The position numbers and the translations under genes were made by a program. A stretch of 26,844 bases of DNA from Promethearchaeota archaeon (lineage in GTDB: Archaea; Asgardarchaeota; Lokiarchaeia; Sigynarchaeales; SOKP01). Shown here in pieces: positions 1 through 7,996 of this stretch (the first letter of the stretch is position 1; each line of letters starts with the position of its first letter). A model generated the notes under the pieces. It had not been told where the DNA came from, did not search any database, and saw only the letters and a program-made list of their open reading frames with translations. Where the stretch lies: contig JAHPYY010000102.1 of NCBI GenBank assembly GCA_019058515.1, forward strand, positions 1 to 26,844, read 5' to 3'.

Positions 1-1897
1 GATCAATAGTTAAAATCATGTAATATTCTGGATAAGAGATTGAATAATTTTTTAACTTTCCAGAAATATAGTTTATGAGAGAATATTGTTCGTTCTTGAA
101 GTAATAAGAATAATTGATTGAAGGAGTATCGTACCATAAATTCATCTCGTACAATTTGTAATCGGACCCAACATCCAAATAAATTTCCAATTCCTCTTGT
201 TGACTAATGTTATACCGATTAAAATAATAGAAATTGATAAAACCTAGCCCCAATCCGATAATACATACAGAAATTAAAATATTTTTACGGCTTGTTGTAA
301 GGAATTTTCTTAGTGAAAGAACTTTTTCCACAGTTAAATTTCGATATCGATACAGCGGAATTATGCTCAGTTTTGAAATGAACTTAGTAATTAGTTTTGA
401 ACCAATAAGCAACACAAACCCCAAAAGAAAATAAACATATAGGTATTGAAATGAGTTAGAATACTCCGTAATAAAGTATTCAATGACTAGTAGAAAGTAG
501 TTATTATAAAACCTAGATATAAGCTTAAAAATCAACGATAAAAAAGGTAAGAAGAGGAGCAATGCAAAAATGATAATACCGAATTTTCTTAAATGTCTAA
601 AAGTTCGTTTGAGATCGTGTTTTTCTGTGGATTCTATCGTAACACCCGAAGGAACGGTTCTTAATGTAAATAACGATAGTATCAAGAAATAGATAATGTT
701 GAATAAAAAAGCAATAATTAAAAAATAAAAAATCGTAGTTGGAAGTATACCATATATTATAGACTCCTGGGTAAATAGAGATCGGAACATTATATACAAT
801 CCAACTCCAAAAGGGATTGCGATAAGAAATGAGCAAATATTATAAAATAATAGTTCTAACAATAATTGCCGTTTTATATAAAAAGTAGATTTAAACACTT
901 TTACCTTCCTCCACAAGTCTATTTCGAGGTTAGATAGATAATTGGAAAAAAGGAAGCTAAAAAATCCTATAATGATAATTACAGGTATATTGAGATAATA
1001 CAATTCGTTGAATATTTGTGTGTAAAAGCGATCGAATTCATGAGTTCCGAGATTGAAGTTATTTTTATTGGAATATATTGTGAACGAGGAATATACAGAT
1101 TTTCGAAACGCTTGGTTAACATACATTTCTAATTTAGATATTTCTTCGAAAATATCTTCACGGTTAAAAATATCAATTTGCGAATAATCTAGATAAATAC
1201 GATACTCAAGGGACTCTAAAACTCCAAATTTCTCCAATACCTGATTATCGTTAAAAAAAAACACGAAATCTCCTGAAACATAATACTTATAATCGCGAGG
1301 AGAACTTCCAACATTTTCAAAAAAACCAACAATAGTAGCATTTAAGTTGGTTATATTACTTGATTGTATATGAATTTTAGAATTTAAGGAGACATTATAA
1401 AAACGCTCCAACCTAATATCCACTATAGATTCGTTCTCGTTAGTAGGAAATCTCCCTGAAGTTAAGATTATCGATTTATTTAAGAAATAGTTTCTAAAAT
1501 TGGGACTTGAGAAATTATAACCTCCAAGCGATAGAGTTTGATTTGTATAGTCATATCGCTCTTTATTTGGAGAAAAAACTGAAATATTAGCAAAATCGGA
1601 GTATCTAGAGAAACCATAATAAGTACTTGCAACACATCCCTTGTAAGGGATTCCCTCAAGTTGTTCGTTTAAACTCTGATTAATGTAAGTAAATCGAGTT
1701 TGTTTAGTATTTATACTAACCCGTACATCGTATCCGATGTATTGTTCGTGAAACTGGTAAAATGCTTGAATATAAGTGGAATAAAAATTGGCACTTATCC
1801 CAATTATTAAAAGTAACGGGAGGAGCATAAATAGTATTAAAGAAAAATATTTCTTTTTATGGAATTTCACTTTCTTAATCCACAGTTTGAAGAACAC
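1..1897 (-). CDS. FtsX/MacB-like ABC transporter permease, second copy (3' end beyond the window)
   Basis: The minus strand is open from a GTG at 1897 to the left edge (632 codons, no stop), so the C-terminus is missing. It is a clear paralogue of the permease at 2824-5625. Both begin with a basic stretch ending in HKKKY, then a first membrane helix, a large outside domain with shared motifs (IPYKG/TPYKG, NKSI, PTNENE/PKNENE, SPRDYKYY/VPRDHKYY), several helices, and a second outside domain opening GLGFINFY/GIGFINFY then VGSDYKLYE/VGSDFKLYE. The GTG aligns exactly with the internal ATG of the paralogue and has AAGGG about 7 nt upstream, which decides the start. The gene follows the ATPase gene by 59 nt in the same direction, so the ATPase probably serves both permeases. 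Substrate is unknown; such permeases usually move lipids, lipoproteins or peptides, or transmit mechanical signals across the membrane. Confidence 0.85.
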   Translation of the reverse strand, partial: MFFKLWIKKVKFHKKKYFSLILFMLLPLLLIIGISANFYSTYIQAFYQFHEQYIGYDVRVSINTKQTRFTYINQSLNEQLEGIPYKGCVASTYYGFSRYSDFANISVFSPNKERYDYTNQTLSLGGYNFSSPNFRNYFLNKSIILTSGRFPTNENESIVDIRLERFYNVSLNSKIHIQSSNITNLNATIVGFFENVGSSPRDYKYYVSGDFVFFFNDNQVLEKFGVLESLEYRIYLDYSQIDIFNREDIFEEISKLEMYVNQAFRKSVYSSFTIYSNKNNFNLGTHEFDRFYTQIFNELYYLNIPVIIIIGFFSFLFSNYLSNLEIDLWRKVKVFKSTFYIKRQLLLELLFYNICSFLIAIPFGVGLYIMFRSLFTQESIIYGILPTTIFYFLIIAFLFNIIYFLILSLFTLRTVPSGVTIESTEKHDLKRTFRHLRKFGIIIFALLLFLPFLSLIFKLISRFYNNYFLLVIEYFITEYSNSFQYLYVYFLLGFVLLIGSKLITKFISKLSIIPLYRYRNLTVEKVLSLRKFLTTSRKNILISVCIIGLGLGFINFYYFNRYNISQQEELEIYLDVGSDYKLYEMNLWYDTPSINYSYYFKNEQYSLINYISGKLKNYSISYPEYYMILTID

Positions 1898-1956
1898 ATC
1901 AACACCCTTGAGATTTGTATCATATTTAGATGACTTATGGATTGGCTTTAATAATC

Positions 1957-2799
1957 CTATTTCTTATTTAACTCTTCTTTAAGTTTATCTATTAAGTTCA
2001 AAATGTTTTTTTTTCTTACCTTATCGTCCAAATCTGCGTCAAGAGACTTGTACATAATGTTCGCATCTTGAAAAGTTCCAAATTCATCCTTGTTAATCTC
2101 TGTTTGGATGGTACCATCCTTTAAAATCAAAATCTTATCTGCAATCTCTTGAAAAATTGGATCGTGAGTGACGATGATTATCACTTTAGAGTTATCGGTC
2201 GTGATAATTTCCTTAAACAATTCCATGATGTTTTTCTTGTTTTCGGTGTCAAGGGTTCCCGTTGGCTCGTCACACAACCATAAATCGCAGTTCAATAGAA
2301 GCGCCAATGAGATAGAAAGACGTTGTTTTTCTCCACCGCTTAGTTGATAAGGGTAAGACTTTTTTCGATGATCAAGTCCCGTTCTCTTTAGGATTTCTGC
2401 GATCTTTCGCTTTAACTCTTTTCCTTTATATTTTCGATTAACAAATTTTAAATTATCAATTGTGTTTAGGAAAGGAATAAAAATTGGTTCTTGGAATATG
2501 AACGAAACATTGTTTACCCTAAAATCAAATAGATCTTTCGATTTATTGGTGATCTTTACCTGATCGTTAAAATTGACCGTTCCCGCTGAGGGTAGTAGCA
2601 ATCCTCCCAGTATACTAAGTAACGTTGTTTTTCCGCTTCCAGAAGGACCAAATATCACGTAAATCTTTCCATTTTCAAATCTGTGGGTAACACCCCGTAA
2701 GGCGGGTACTGAAACAGGACCTTCGGAGTAAACTTTAACGATGTCCTGACATTCAACAAAGTTAATATCTCCTTGCAATTCCTTTTTTGATTCTATCAT
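1957..2799 (-). CDS. ABC transporter ATPase, LolD/MacB type
   Basis: Cytoplasmic ATPase that powers the flanking FtsX-like permeases. Numbered from the ATG at 2799 (280 aa), all nucleotide-binding motifs are intact: Walker A GPSGSGKTT at 51-59, Q-loop Gln103 in FIFQEP, signature LSGGEKQR at 153-160, Walker B LWLCDE at 173-178 followed by the D-loop TGTLD, and the H-loop His212 in VTHDP. The signature and D-loop are those of the LolD/MacB/FtsE group. An ATG at 2817 adds six residues, but GAGGT lies 9 nt before 2799, so the internal start is preferred. The last 50 residues form a Lys/Asp-rich tail beyond the usual domain. It sits 24 nt downstream of one permease gene and 59 nt upstream of the other, so the three form one transcription unit. 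Function class is secure; substrate is unknown. Confidence 0.93.
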   Translation of the reverse strand: MIESKKELQGDINFVECQDIVKVYSEGPVSVPALRGVTHRFENGKIYVIFGPSGSGKTTLLSILGGLLLPSAGTVNFNDQVKITNKSKDLFDFRVNNVSFIFQEPIFIPFLNTIDNLKFVNRKYKGKELKRKIAEILKRTGLDHRKKSYPYQLSGGEKQRLSISLALLLNCDLWLCDEPTGTLDTENKKNIMELFKEIITTDNSKVIIIVTHDPIFQEIADKILILKDGTIQTEINKDEFGTFQDANIMYKSLDADLDDKVRKKNILNLIDKLKEELNKK

Positions 2800-2808
2800 G
2801 AAATTTCG

Positions 2809-2813
2809 ACCTC
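2809..2813 (-). promoter_or_regulatory. Ribosome binding site of the ABC ATPase gene
   Basis: GAGGT on the minus strand, 9 nt before the ATG at 2799. It lies inside the short extension that would be coded if the ATG at 2817 were used, and so favours 2799. Confidence 0.5.
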
Positions 2814-2823
2814 TCATATAAAT

Positions 2824-5625
2824 TTATTCAATATAATAATTTTTTATTTTTAAGTAATTTAATCTAACATTTATCACCATAGTTGTGAACAACCATGCCA
2901 TTATTATCGATCCAAGCAAGTAAAAAAGGTTAAAAAGGATTCCTGTCGGATCGAAGTGAAATTGAATTGGATACAAATAAAGATGGGATGTAAACTCCAT
3001 GTTATTGGCTACCAGAATTAGGAACGCTCCTAAAACCCCGAGTAAACCCAGTAGAAACGAAATAAGAAATATTCCTACTAGGCTCCAAAAAATCATTCTT
3101 TTTACGCGCGTCTCGGGAATCCCCCATAACTGTAGTAGATTCCAGGTTTGGTCGTTTTCTCGGACAAATCGAGCGATAAACAACACATTCATAAATAAAA
3201 ATATTACGACAAAAATACCAAAAACCGTGGAAATCGTGTTGTTCATTGTAGTTATGTAGGACATGCTATTTGAACGCAATTCCTCACTTAGTGACGTTGA
3301 AATTCCGTTGACTTCTTTTCTAAGATTTTCCACTACTCCCTTTGTATCTTGCTTATCCTTTATAAGTGAGATTCTTCTAACCTCGGTCTCAGGAAAGACG
3401 AGAGTGTAATTAAATTGGGGACTGGTTATGAGGGGAGCCCCATCCGAATACCAATAAACAGTGTTAAATAACACTAGGTCTTGGTCAAATCCTGGGAAAA
3501 AATTAAAAAATCCCTTTATTTTAAAGTTATGATAATACTCATTTAAGAATTCTACACCAGAACTATTTCTGAAAGCTGTGGTGTTTTGCGGTTGAAACAC
3601 TAGCGTATCGTTTTCCTTTAAATTGTATCGTATTTGTAAATATGTAGGAACTAAGATTTCGTCTGGGTTAAGATCCTCGATGCGAAAGACAAAGGTTTCG
3701 TCGAGAACACTTTTTGAACTGTTATTTAAAGTTGAATGGTATTTATAGGGGTTCATAGTGATTGCAGCAAACAATTCGGGGTAAATAATTGAATGATTTA
3801 CTGTTTGCAGGACCACTGATTGGATCGTGCAATACTGAGAATCGTCAAAGTATCGAGTCATATTAACCTCAGTGTAATTTCCATACAAATACGGTTCGTA
3901 GAGCTTAAAATCGGATCCCACCTTTAGGTAAACTTCCAACTCTTGCTGTTTGAAACGATTTATTCTGTCAATCTGATAAAAGTTTATAAAGCCGATTCCG
4001 AGAGAAATTATCGCAATAAATACTATTATGGATTTTTTCTGATGAAGGAAAAAAGATTTCAATAACTTCACTTTTTCCGATTTCAGTTTCCAAAAAGCTA
4101 ATCTATTTATTAGTGAAAGAAATCTAAGGATTATCCCGGGTAATAATACAAGAACCGCAGCTATTATAATAATAATGTAAAAAGGCTGAAAAAACTCAAA
4201 ATTCCCCTTGAGGAAGTAATAGATCCCATTAATTATAGGATTATAGAAGAATACCTCCGTGTAGTAAAGTATTATTACAAAAATTGGTAATAGCGAAATA
4301 ACGATTAAAACTATTATAGCTATTTTCTTTATTATTTTGGAAGATAAGGGTGTTTCTACATCTGAATGTTTTTTGGTGGTGAGATCTAATTCTGCTGGTA
4401 TTTCTCTCGATGAAAAAAAATAGGTAATGAAGATATATATTAAGTTAAAAAAGAGAGTAAACAATAGAAATGGTAAGGGAAGAAAAATTTCTAAATTTGA
4501 CGCACTTGGTTGATTGAAAATAGTTCCTATAGTAAAATAAAGGAATATACCAAAAGGTATTGAAATCAGATACGAGAGAAGGTTATTGAGCAACAAATCG
4601 AAAAATAACTGAATTTTTATGTATTTCGGAGACTTAAACACCATGATTTTATGTGAAGTGTCGCGTTCTGCTCTTGCATTATACTTGGAAAATAAGTAAC
4701 TAAATATAAGTAGAAGGACAAAAATTGGGCCAACAAGATAGAAAAAATTTGAATATACTTGCGATAGATATTCAAAGTACTCGAAATTGCCCACATAGAA
4801 TTGCGATTTAGAAGAAAATATGTCAACTTGAGAATCATTATTTGAGAATATCTCTCGAATCTTGCTCTCAATCTCGCTAATTTCAGTTATAAAGGCGTTG
4901 GAATTAAACACATCCATTTGTTTGTGATCGAGGTATATTTGATAATCAGTAAGAGTAAAATTAGGAAATTTCCGGTTTACTTGACCATCGTTAAAGATAA
5001 AGACAAAATCTTTATATAAATAATACTTGTGGTCTCGCGGTACTTTTGATTCGTAAAACCCTACAACAGTGGCGTTAAAATCCGTCGCATTTTGCGAGTA
5101 AAAGTTGATAGTGGAGTTTAGAGTGAGATTAAACGCCTGTTGGATTATTATCGGAACAAATGTTTCGTTCTCGTTTTTTGGGAAATTCCCCGAGACTAAG
5201 TTAATGGATTTATTTAGAAAGAAGTTTTTTATGTCCCTTCCCGAGAAGTTTAACCCATTTAAGGTAATACTATAATTGTAATATTTTGTTATGTTAAAAT
5301 TAGGATTGGAAACTGTGAGATTAACCTTTCTATCCTCTATATTTAGTGAAGTTTGCGCAACAAATCCTTTATAAGGAGTACCTTTGAGTTCGTCGTGTAG
5401 AGATGAGTTGAGGCTGTAATAATTGGTCTGATTTGAATAAATCCATATCCTAACATCAGAACCAATATTTTGATCATGGTAATTTTCAAACGATTCAAAG
5501 TAGAGATTAAAAAAGCTAACACTAACCCCGCTAAGTAAAATTAACGGCAAAACCATAAAAAACACTATTGATATATATTTTTTTTTATGATACTTTATTT
5601 TCTTAAATAAGATTTTAATATACAT
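2824..5625 (-). CDS. FtsX/MacB-like ABC transporter permease, first copy
   Basis: Large membrane protein (933 aa from the ATG at 5625) that should pair with the ATPase downstream. The basic start KKIKYHKKKY precedes helix 1 at about 18-38. A large outside domain fills about 40-295, followed by helices near 296-314, 344-368, 380-404, 431-453, 481-506 and 532-551. A second outside domain spans roughly 552-785, and three last helices follow. This is a doubled FtsX-type layout. The outside domains are rich in N-x-S/T sequons, 14 in the first one. An in-frame TTG at 5652 adds nine residues, but the ATG at 5625 aligns exactly with the start of the paralogue at 1897, so it is preferred. Two divergent paralogues flanking one ATPase suggest a heterodimeric permease. 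Substrate cannot be read from the sequence. Confidence 0.9.
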   Translation of the reverse strand: MYIKILFKKIKYHKKKYISIVFFMVLPLILLSGVSVSFFNLYFESFENYHDQNIGSDVRIWIYSNQTNYYSLNSSLHDELKGTPYKGFVAQTSLNIEDRKVNLTVSNPNFNITKYYNYSITLNGLNFSGRDIKNFFLNKSINLVSGNFPKNENETFVPIIIQQAFNLTLNSTINFYSQNATDFNATVVGFYESKVPRDHKYYLYKDFVFIFNDGQVNRKFPNFTLTDYQIYLDHKQMDVFNSNAFITEISEIESKIREIFSNNDSQVDIFSSKSQFYVGNFEYFEYLSQVYSNFFYLVGPIFVLLLIFSYLFSKYNARAERDTSHKIMVFKSPKYIKIQLFFDLLLNNLLSYLISIPFGIFLYFTIGTIFNQPSASNLEIFLPLPFLLFTLFFNLIYIFITYFFSSREIPAELDLTTKKHSDVETPLSSKIIKKIAIIVLIVISLLPIFVIILYYTEVFFYNPIINGIYYFLKGNFEFFQPFYIIIIIAAVLVLLPGIILRFLSLINRLAFWKLKSEKVKLLKSFFLHQKKSIIVFIAIISLGIGFINFYQIDRINRFKQQELEVYLKVGSDFKLYEPYLYGNYTEVNMTRYFDDSQYCTIQSVVLQTVNHSIIYPELFAAITMNPYKYHSTLNNSSKSVLDETFVFRIEDLNPDEILVPTYLQIRYNLKENDTLVFQPQNTTAFRNSSGVEFLNEYYHNFKIKGFFNFFPGFDQDLVLFNTVYWYSDGAPLITSPQFNYTLVFPETEVRRISLIKDKQDTKGVVENLRKEVNGISTSLSEELRSNSMSYITTMNNTISTVFGIFVVIFLFMNVLFIARFVRENDQTWNLLQLWGIPETRVKRMIFWSLVGIFLISFLLGLLGVLGAFLILVANNMEFTSHLYLYPIQFHFDPTGILFNLFYLLGSIIMAWLFTTMVINVRLNYLKIKNYYIE

Positions 5626-5652
5626 TTTGCATATTTTTATGGTTTTCCTCAA

Positions 5653-6217
5653 AAATATCTTAAATTAATTATTTTAAACAAAATCTCAATAGTTTTTTGA
5701 CTCGTAATTTATTAAAACTTATGCCTAAATTATTGGATTTTATTAATTCGTTATTTTATTATATTGAAATCTGAGTTTGAAAAAGTATTATTAAAGGTGA
5801 CATTAATTTGAAATCTTTGGTTTTCGACTAAATTCGATAAATTTATTATTTTATATAAAGTTAAGCAAGAAATTAATTGAAATAAACAGCTATAAATTTA
5901 ATTACATAAGGAAAAAGACATAAAAATTGAGTATTAATATAATAGCAAGGAGTATTAAGTAGCAGAAAAATTTTTAGTTAAGTCTCCATTTCTCAATCTA
6001 CCTAACCACATTTTAAAATGAGTAGTTAAAATCAAATTTGTGCTTTATTTCTTGAATTTGGTTTGAAGAAAAGGATAAATTGGATTCTTAAATACAATTA
6101 TATCTCTTCTAACTTAATATTTACCAAATATATTTGAGAAATAAGCGAAATCATTAAGTATTTTGCATAATTCTTCCATTCAATGTGCAATCTATTATCA
6201 ACTTTATAAGATTATAA
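5653..6217. other. 565-bp AT-rich intergenic gap between divergent genes
   Basis: This stretch separates the leftward ABC operon from the rightward permuted porB. I see no convincing reading frame, tRNA or inverted repeat in it, and no recognisable remnant of porB. It must hold the promoters of both units. AAGGAGTATTAAG near 5948 resembles a ribosome binding site but no ORF follows. It is the longest gap in the window. Confidence 0.5.
5671..5679 (-). promoter_or_regulatory. Possible TATA box of the ABC operon
   Basis: GTTTAAAAT on the minus strand, centred about 50 nt before the ATG at 5625. Archaeal initiation about 25-27 nt downstream would give a short leader. The surroundings are all AT-rich, so this is a weak call. 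Confidence 0.3.
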
Positions 6218-6433
6218 ATGTCAAAATCAGAAAGAAATATTATCAAATTTGAAGATATACTTGCTAGGGACGAGAAATCTAATGTTTTGTTTTTCAATTA
6301 CGATAACGAAGCCTTCATGAACACCGGAATCCAAGAGATAATCAACTTCATGTGTTTATCTGGAAAAATCGGGAGGTACTCCCCCATACGCAAGTACTAC
6401 TACTGGACCCGCGGGGGAGAAGTTTCCCGGTAA
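6218..6433 (+). CDS. porB: PorB fragment: start of the C-terminal half (thiamine-diphosphate motif), frameshifted
   Basis: A 71-residue reading frame with an ATG directly after an in-frame stop. Residues about 22-42 carry NVLFFNYDNEAFMNTGIQ, the PorB segment just after the GDG motif that completes the thiamine-diphosphate/Mg site. In known PorB chains this lies in the middle of the protein, about 30 residues after GDG; here it comes first. After GIQ the frame leaves the family pattern. The expected continuation (SGGTPPYASTTTGPAG) is present from 6369 in another frame and runs on to 7334. The 20 residues before NVLFF are not recognised as PorB. This is either the first exon-like piece of a circularly permuted PorB or one end of a rearranged pseudogene. 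Confidence 0.7.
   Translation: MSKSERNIIKFEDILARDEKSNVLFFNYDNEAFMNTGIQEIINFMCLSGKIGRYSPIRKYYYWTRGGEVSR
6335..6365 (+). other. 31-nt insertion with inverted-repeat ends that breaks the porB frame
   Basis: PorB proteins have one residue between GIQ and SG in this conserved loop. Here Gln (CAA 6332-6334) and Ser (TCG 6369-6371) are 34 nt apart, so about 31 nt are extra, which shifts the frame by one. The insert contains AGATAA (6336-6341) and TTATCT (6356-6361), exact inverted repeats around a 14-nt loop. It could be an indel scar, a tiny insertion or a spliced segment. The exact boundaries are uncertain by a few bases. Confidence 0.5.
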
Positions 6434-6488
6434 GGTTGGGATAAAGCAAGATTTAGTTACACCCTTTGCGTTTTACGGAACTAGAAAG

Positions 6489-7334
6489 TTGTTCCTTGCA
6501 ACGGTAAACCCTGCATATCCCGCAGATTTTATGGGCAAAATTGCTGATGCTTTGAAATCTAGCGGTTCAGCATTTATTCAAGCTTATTCTGATTGTATGA
6601 GGGGTTGGCGACACGCAGCAAATGACGCTCTGAAAATCTCGAAATTAGCAACGGATTGTGGATATTGGCCGCTATATACGATTAGAGTTGAAGACGGAAT
6701 TCCTGAATTTACGTATTACCGAGGATTAGACATTGACAAAGAAAAATTTGTTGATTACCTAAAATCCATGGGAAAGTTCAGGCACTTGTTTAAACCCCAA
6801 TTTCAAGAGGAGAAAATCGATGAGATTATTTACCTTACCGAACAAAGGAATAAGAAGCTTCGAAACTTAATCGATAACTTTGGAGCGGAAAAACCCATCG
6901 ATTTCTACAGAATCAACAGAAAAGCGTTAGAACCTCAACAGCATTTGCAACCTGGACATGGATTATGCCCTGGATGTGGAGCAGGAATGGTATTAAACCA
7001 ATTAGCTACCGCTGCAATGGCTGTTGCAGGTAACAATATAGTCTATGTTAATAATACGAGTTGTTCTGAGGTCTCTACATCAAAAGATAATGTAAGCTCT
7101 TGGAATGTTCCCTGGGTACATCATCTATTTGAATCTGGAGCGACAATAGCAGACGCAATTTCTGTAACTAAAAAAATATTGAAAACGAAAAACCTTTATG
7201 ATAGAGAAGTACCTTGGGTAATTCACATCGGAGGAGATGGTTCTACTTACGACATTGGCTTTCAGTTCTTAAAAGCTGCGTTGATTAGAACGAGTAGTTT
7301 CGTTGAAATGAATGAGTATTTGAAGCAAAACTAA
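6489..7334 (+). CDS. porB: Permuted PorB: rest of the C-terminal half fused in frame to the N-terminal half
   Basis: PorB uses thiamine diphosphate and a [4Fe-4S] cluster to decarboxylate 2-oxoacids and reduce ferredoxin. The frame is open from 6342; TTG at 6489 is the first usual start codon. It first encodes the family's C-terminal half: VNPAYPADFMGKI, then SDCMRGW with the late cluster cysteine, CGYWPLY, and the closing KFVDYLKSMGKFRHL. Without a stop it then enters a normal PorB beginning: LQPGHGLCPGCGAG with two cluster cysteines, NTSCSEVSTS with another, WNVPWVHHLFESGA, and GGDGSTYDIGFQFLKAAL with the GDG half of the cofactor site. It ends 14 residues later, where an ordinary chain would continue into the segment found at 6218-6433. 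All four cluster cysteines and both cofactor motifs exist, but in permuted order. No PorA, PorG or PorD gene is nearby. A circular permutation, a split two-chain enzyme, a recent pseudogene and an assembly error all remain possible. Confidence 0.75.
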   Translation: MFLATVNPAYPADFMGKIADALKSSGSAFIQAYSDCMRGWRHAANDALKISKLATDCGYWPLYTIRVEDGIPEFTYYRGLDIDKEKFVDYLKSMGKFRHLFKPQFQEEKIDEIIYLTEQRNKKLRNLIDNFGAEKPIDFYRINRKALEPQQHLQPGHGLCPGCGAGMVLNQLATAAMAVAGNNIVYVNNTSCSEVSTSKDNVSSWNVPWVHHLFESGATIADAISVTKKILKTKNLYDREVPWVIHIGGDGSTYDIGFQFLKAALIRTSSFVEMNEYLKQN

Positions 7335-7354
7335 TTTTTTAATTTTTTTTCTTT
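7335..7354 (+). terminator. T-rich terminator after the permuted porB
   Basis: Nearly unbroken T tracts directly follow the TAA at 7332-7334. Archaeal transcription ends at such tracts without needing a hairpin. Confidence 0.5.
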
Positions 7355-7403
7355 TCATATTGATGTATTAAAAATGAGCGTTTCCACGTAATATAAGGCT
7401 TAT

Positions 7404-7991
7404 GTGGAAAAATACGGAGAACGATTAGAATTATTTAACTTATTATTAAACAAGTTTAAAATCAAGAGCGCTCTTTATCCTGGATGTGCCCTTCACATTA
7501 CACCCTCGTTTTTATTTCCCCTAACTATTTATGTAGATACATACAGTAAAGCTAAACTTTTTTTTGCGAATAATGGGTTATTAGAATTTATTTCAAAGCA
7601 TAAAGTATACATTGATAAACCAATAATTAGATTTTATCCACTTAATTATAAAAAAGATTTAAAAGAATCACATAATAGTTTTGACCTGCTAATTTCTCAA
7701 TACGCAGGTTTTGTCTCGAAATATTGTAAAAAATACCTTAAAATTGGAGGCTATTTAATTGCAAACAACTCTCACGGAGACGCGAGCATGGCTTCAATTT
7801 CCAACGACTACGAGTTTTTCGGAATACTCAATCATAGAAATAACAAATACTATTTGTCTCAAAAAAACCTAGATCAATATTTTATCCCGAAAAAAGAGAT
7901 TTTAATTACCGAAGCCTACCTCGAGAAAATTCAGAGGGGTATTGGATATAAAAAATCTGCAGGTATTTACCTTTTTAAAAGAATAAATTGA
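7404..7991 (+). CDS. Class I SAM-methyltransferase-like protein, uncharacterised
   Basis: A 195-residue soluble protein starting at GTG, with AAGG 5 nt upstream; an overlapping ATG at 7402 leads to a stop after a few codons. The strand and helix pattern suggests a Rossmann-type methyltransferase. SALYPGCALHITPSF at about 22-36 sits where the SAM-binding glycine loop is expected. YVDTYSKAKLFF at 43-54 supplies an acidic residue at the end of strand 2, SFDLLISQYAGF matches strand 4, and KKYLKIGGYLIANNSHGD is the typical helix then strand 5. I recall similar uncharacterised proteins in bacteria with a YPG...HITPSF core. The target is unknown. It follows porB by 69 nt, with a T-rich terminator between, so it is probably expressed separately. 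Fold assignment is moderately sure; activity is unproven. Confidence 0.65.
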   Translation: MEKYGERLELFNLLLNKFKIKSALYPGCALHITPSFLFPLTIYVDTYSKAKLFFANNGLLEFISKHKVYIDKPIIRFYPLNYKKDLKESHNSFDLLISQYAGFVSKYCKKYLKIGGYLIANNSHGDASMASISNDYEFFGILNHRNNKYYLSQKNLDQYFIPKKEILITEAYLEKIQRGIGYKKSAGIYLFKRIN

Positions 7992-7996
7992 AAAAT

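Noticed and set aside
1840..1900. A suspected frameshift near the start of the second permease
   Set aside because: Careful recounting of the T/A runs shows that one frame continues from the GTG at 1897 with the same HKKKY start as the paralogue, so no frameshift exists.
2999..3259. An 86-codon plus-strand frame inside the permease gene
   Set aside because: It has no family pattern and lies opposite the conserved final membrane region of the permease.
6336..6361. Translational bypassing between matching glycine codons in porB
   Set aside because: The candidate take-off and landing GGA codons at the two sides of the hairpin are in the same frame, so a hop between them would not restore the reading frame; kept only as a remote option in the insertion finding.
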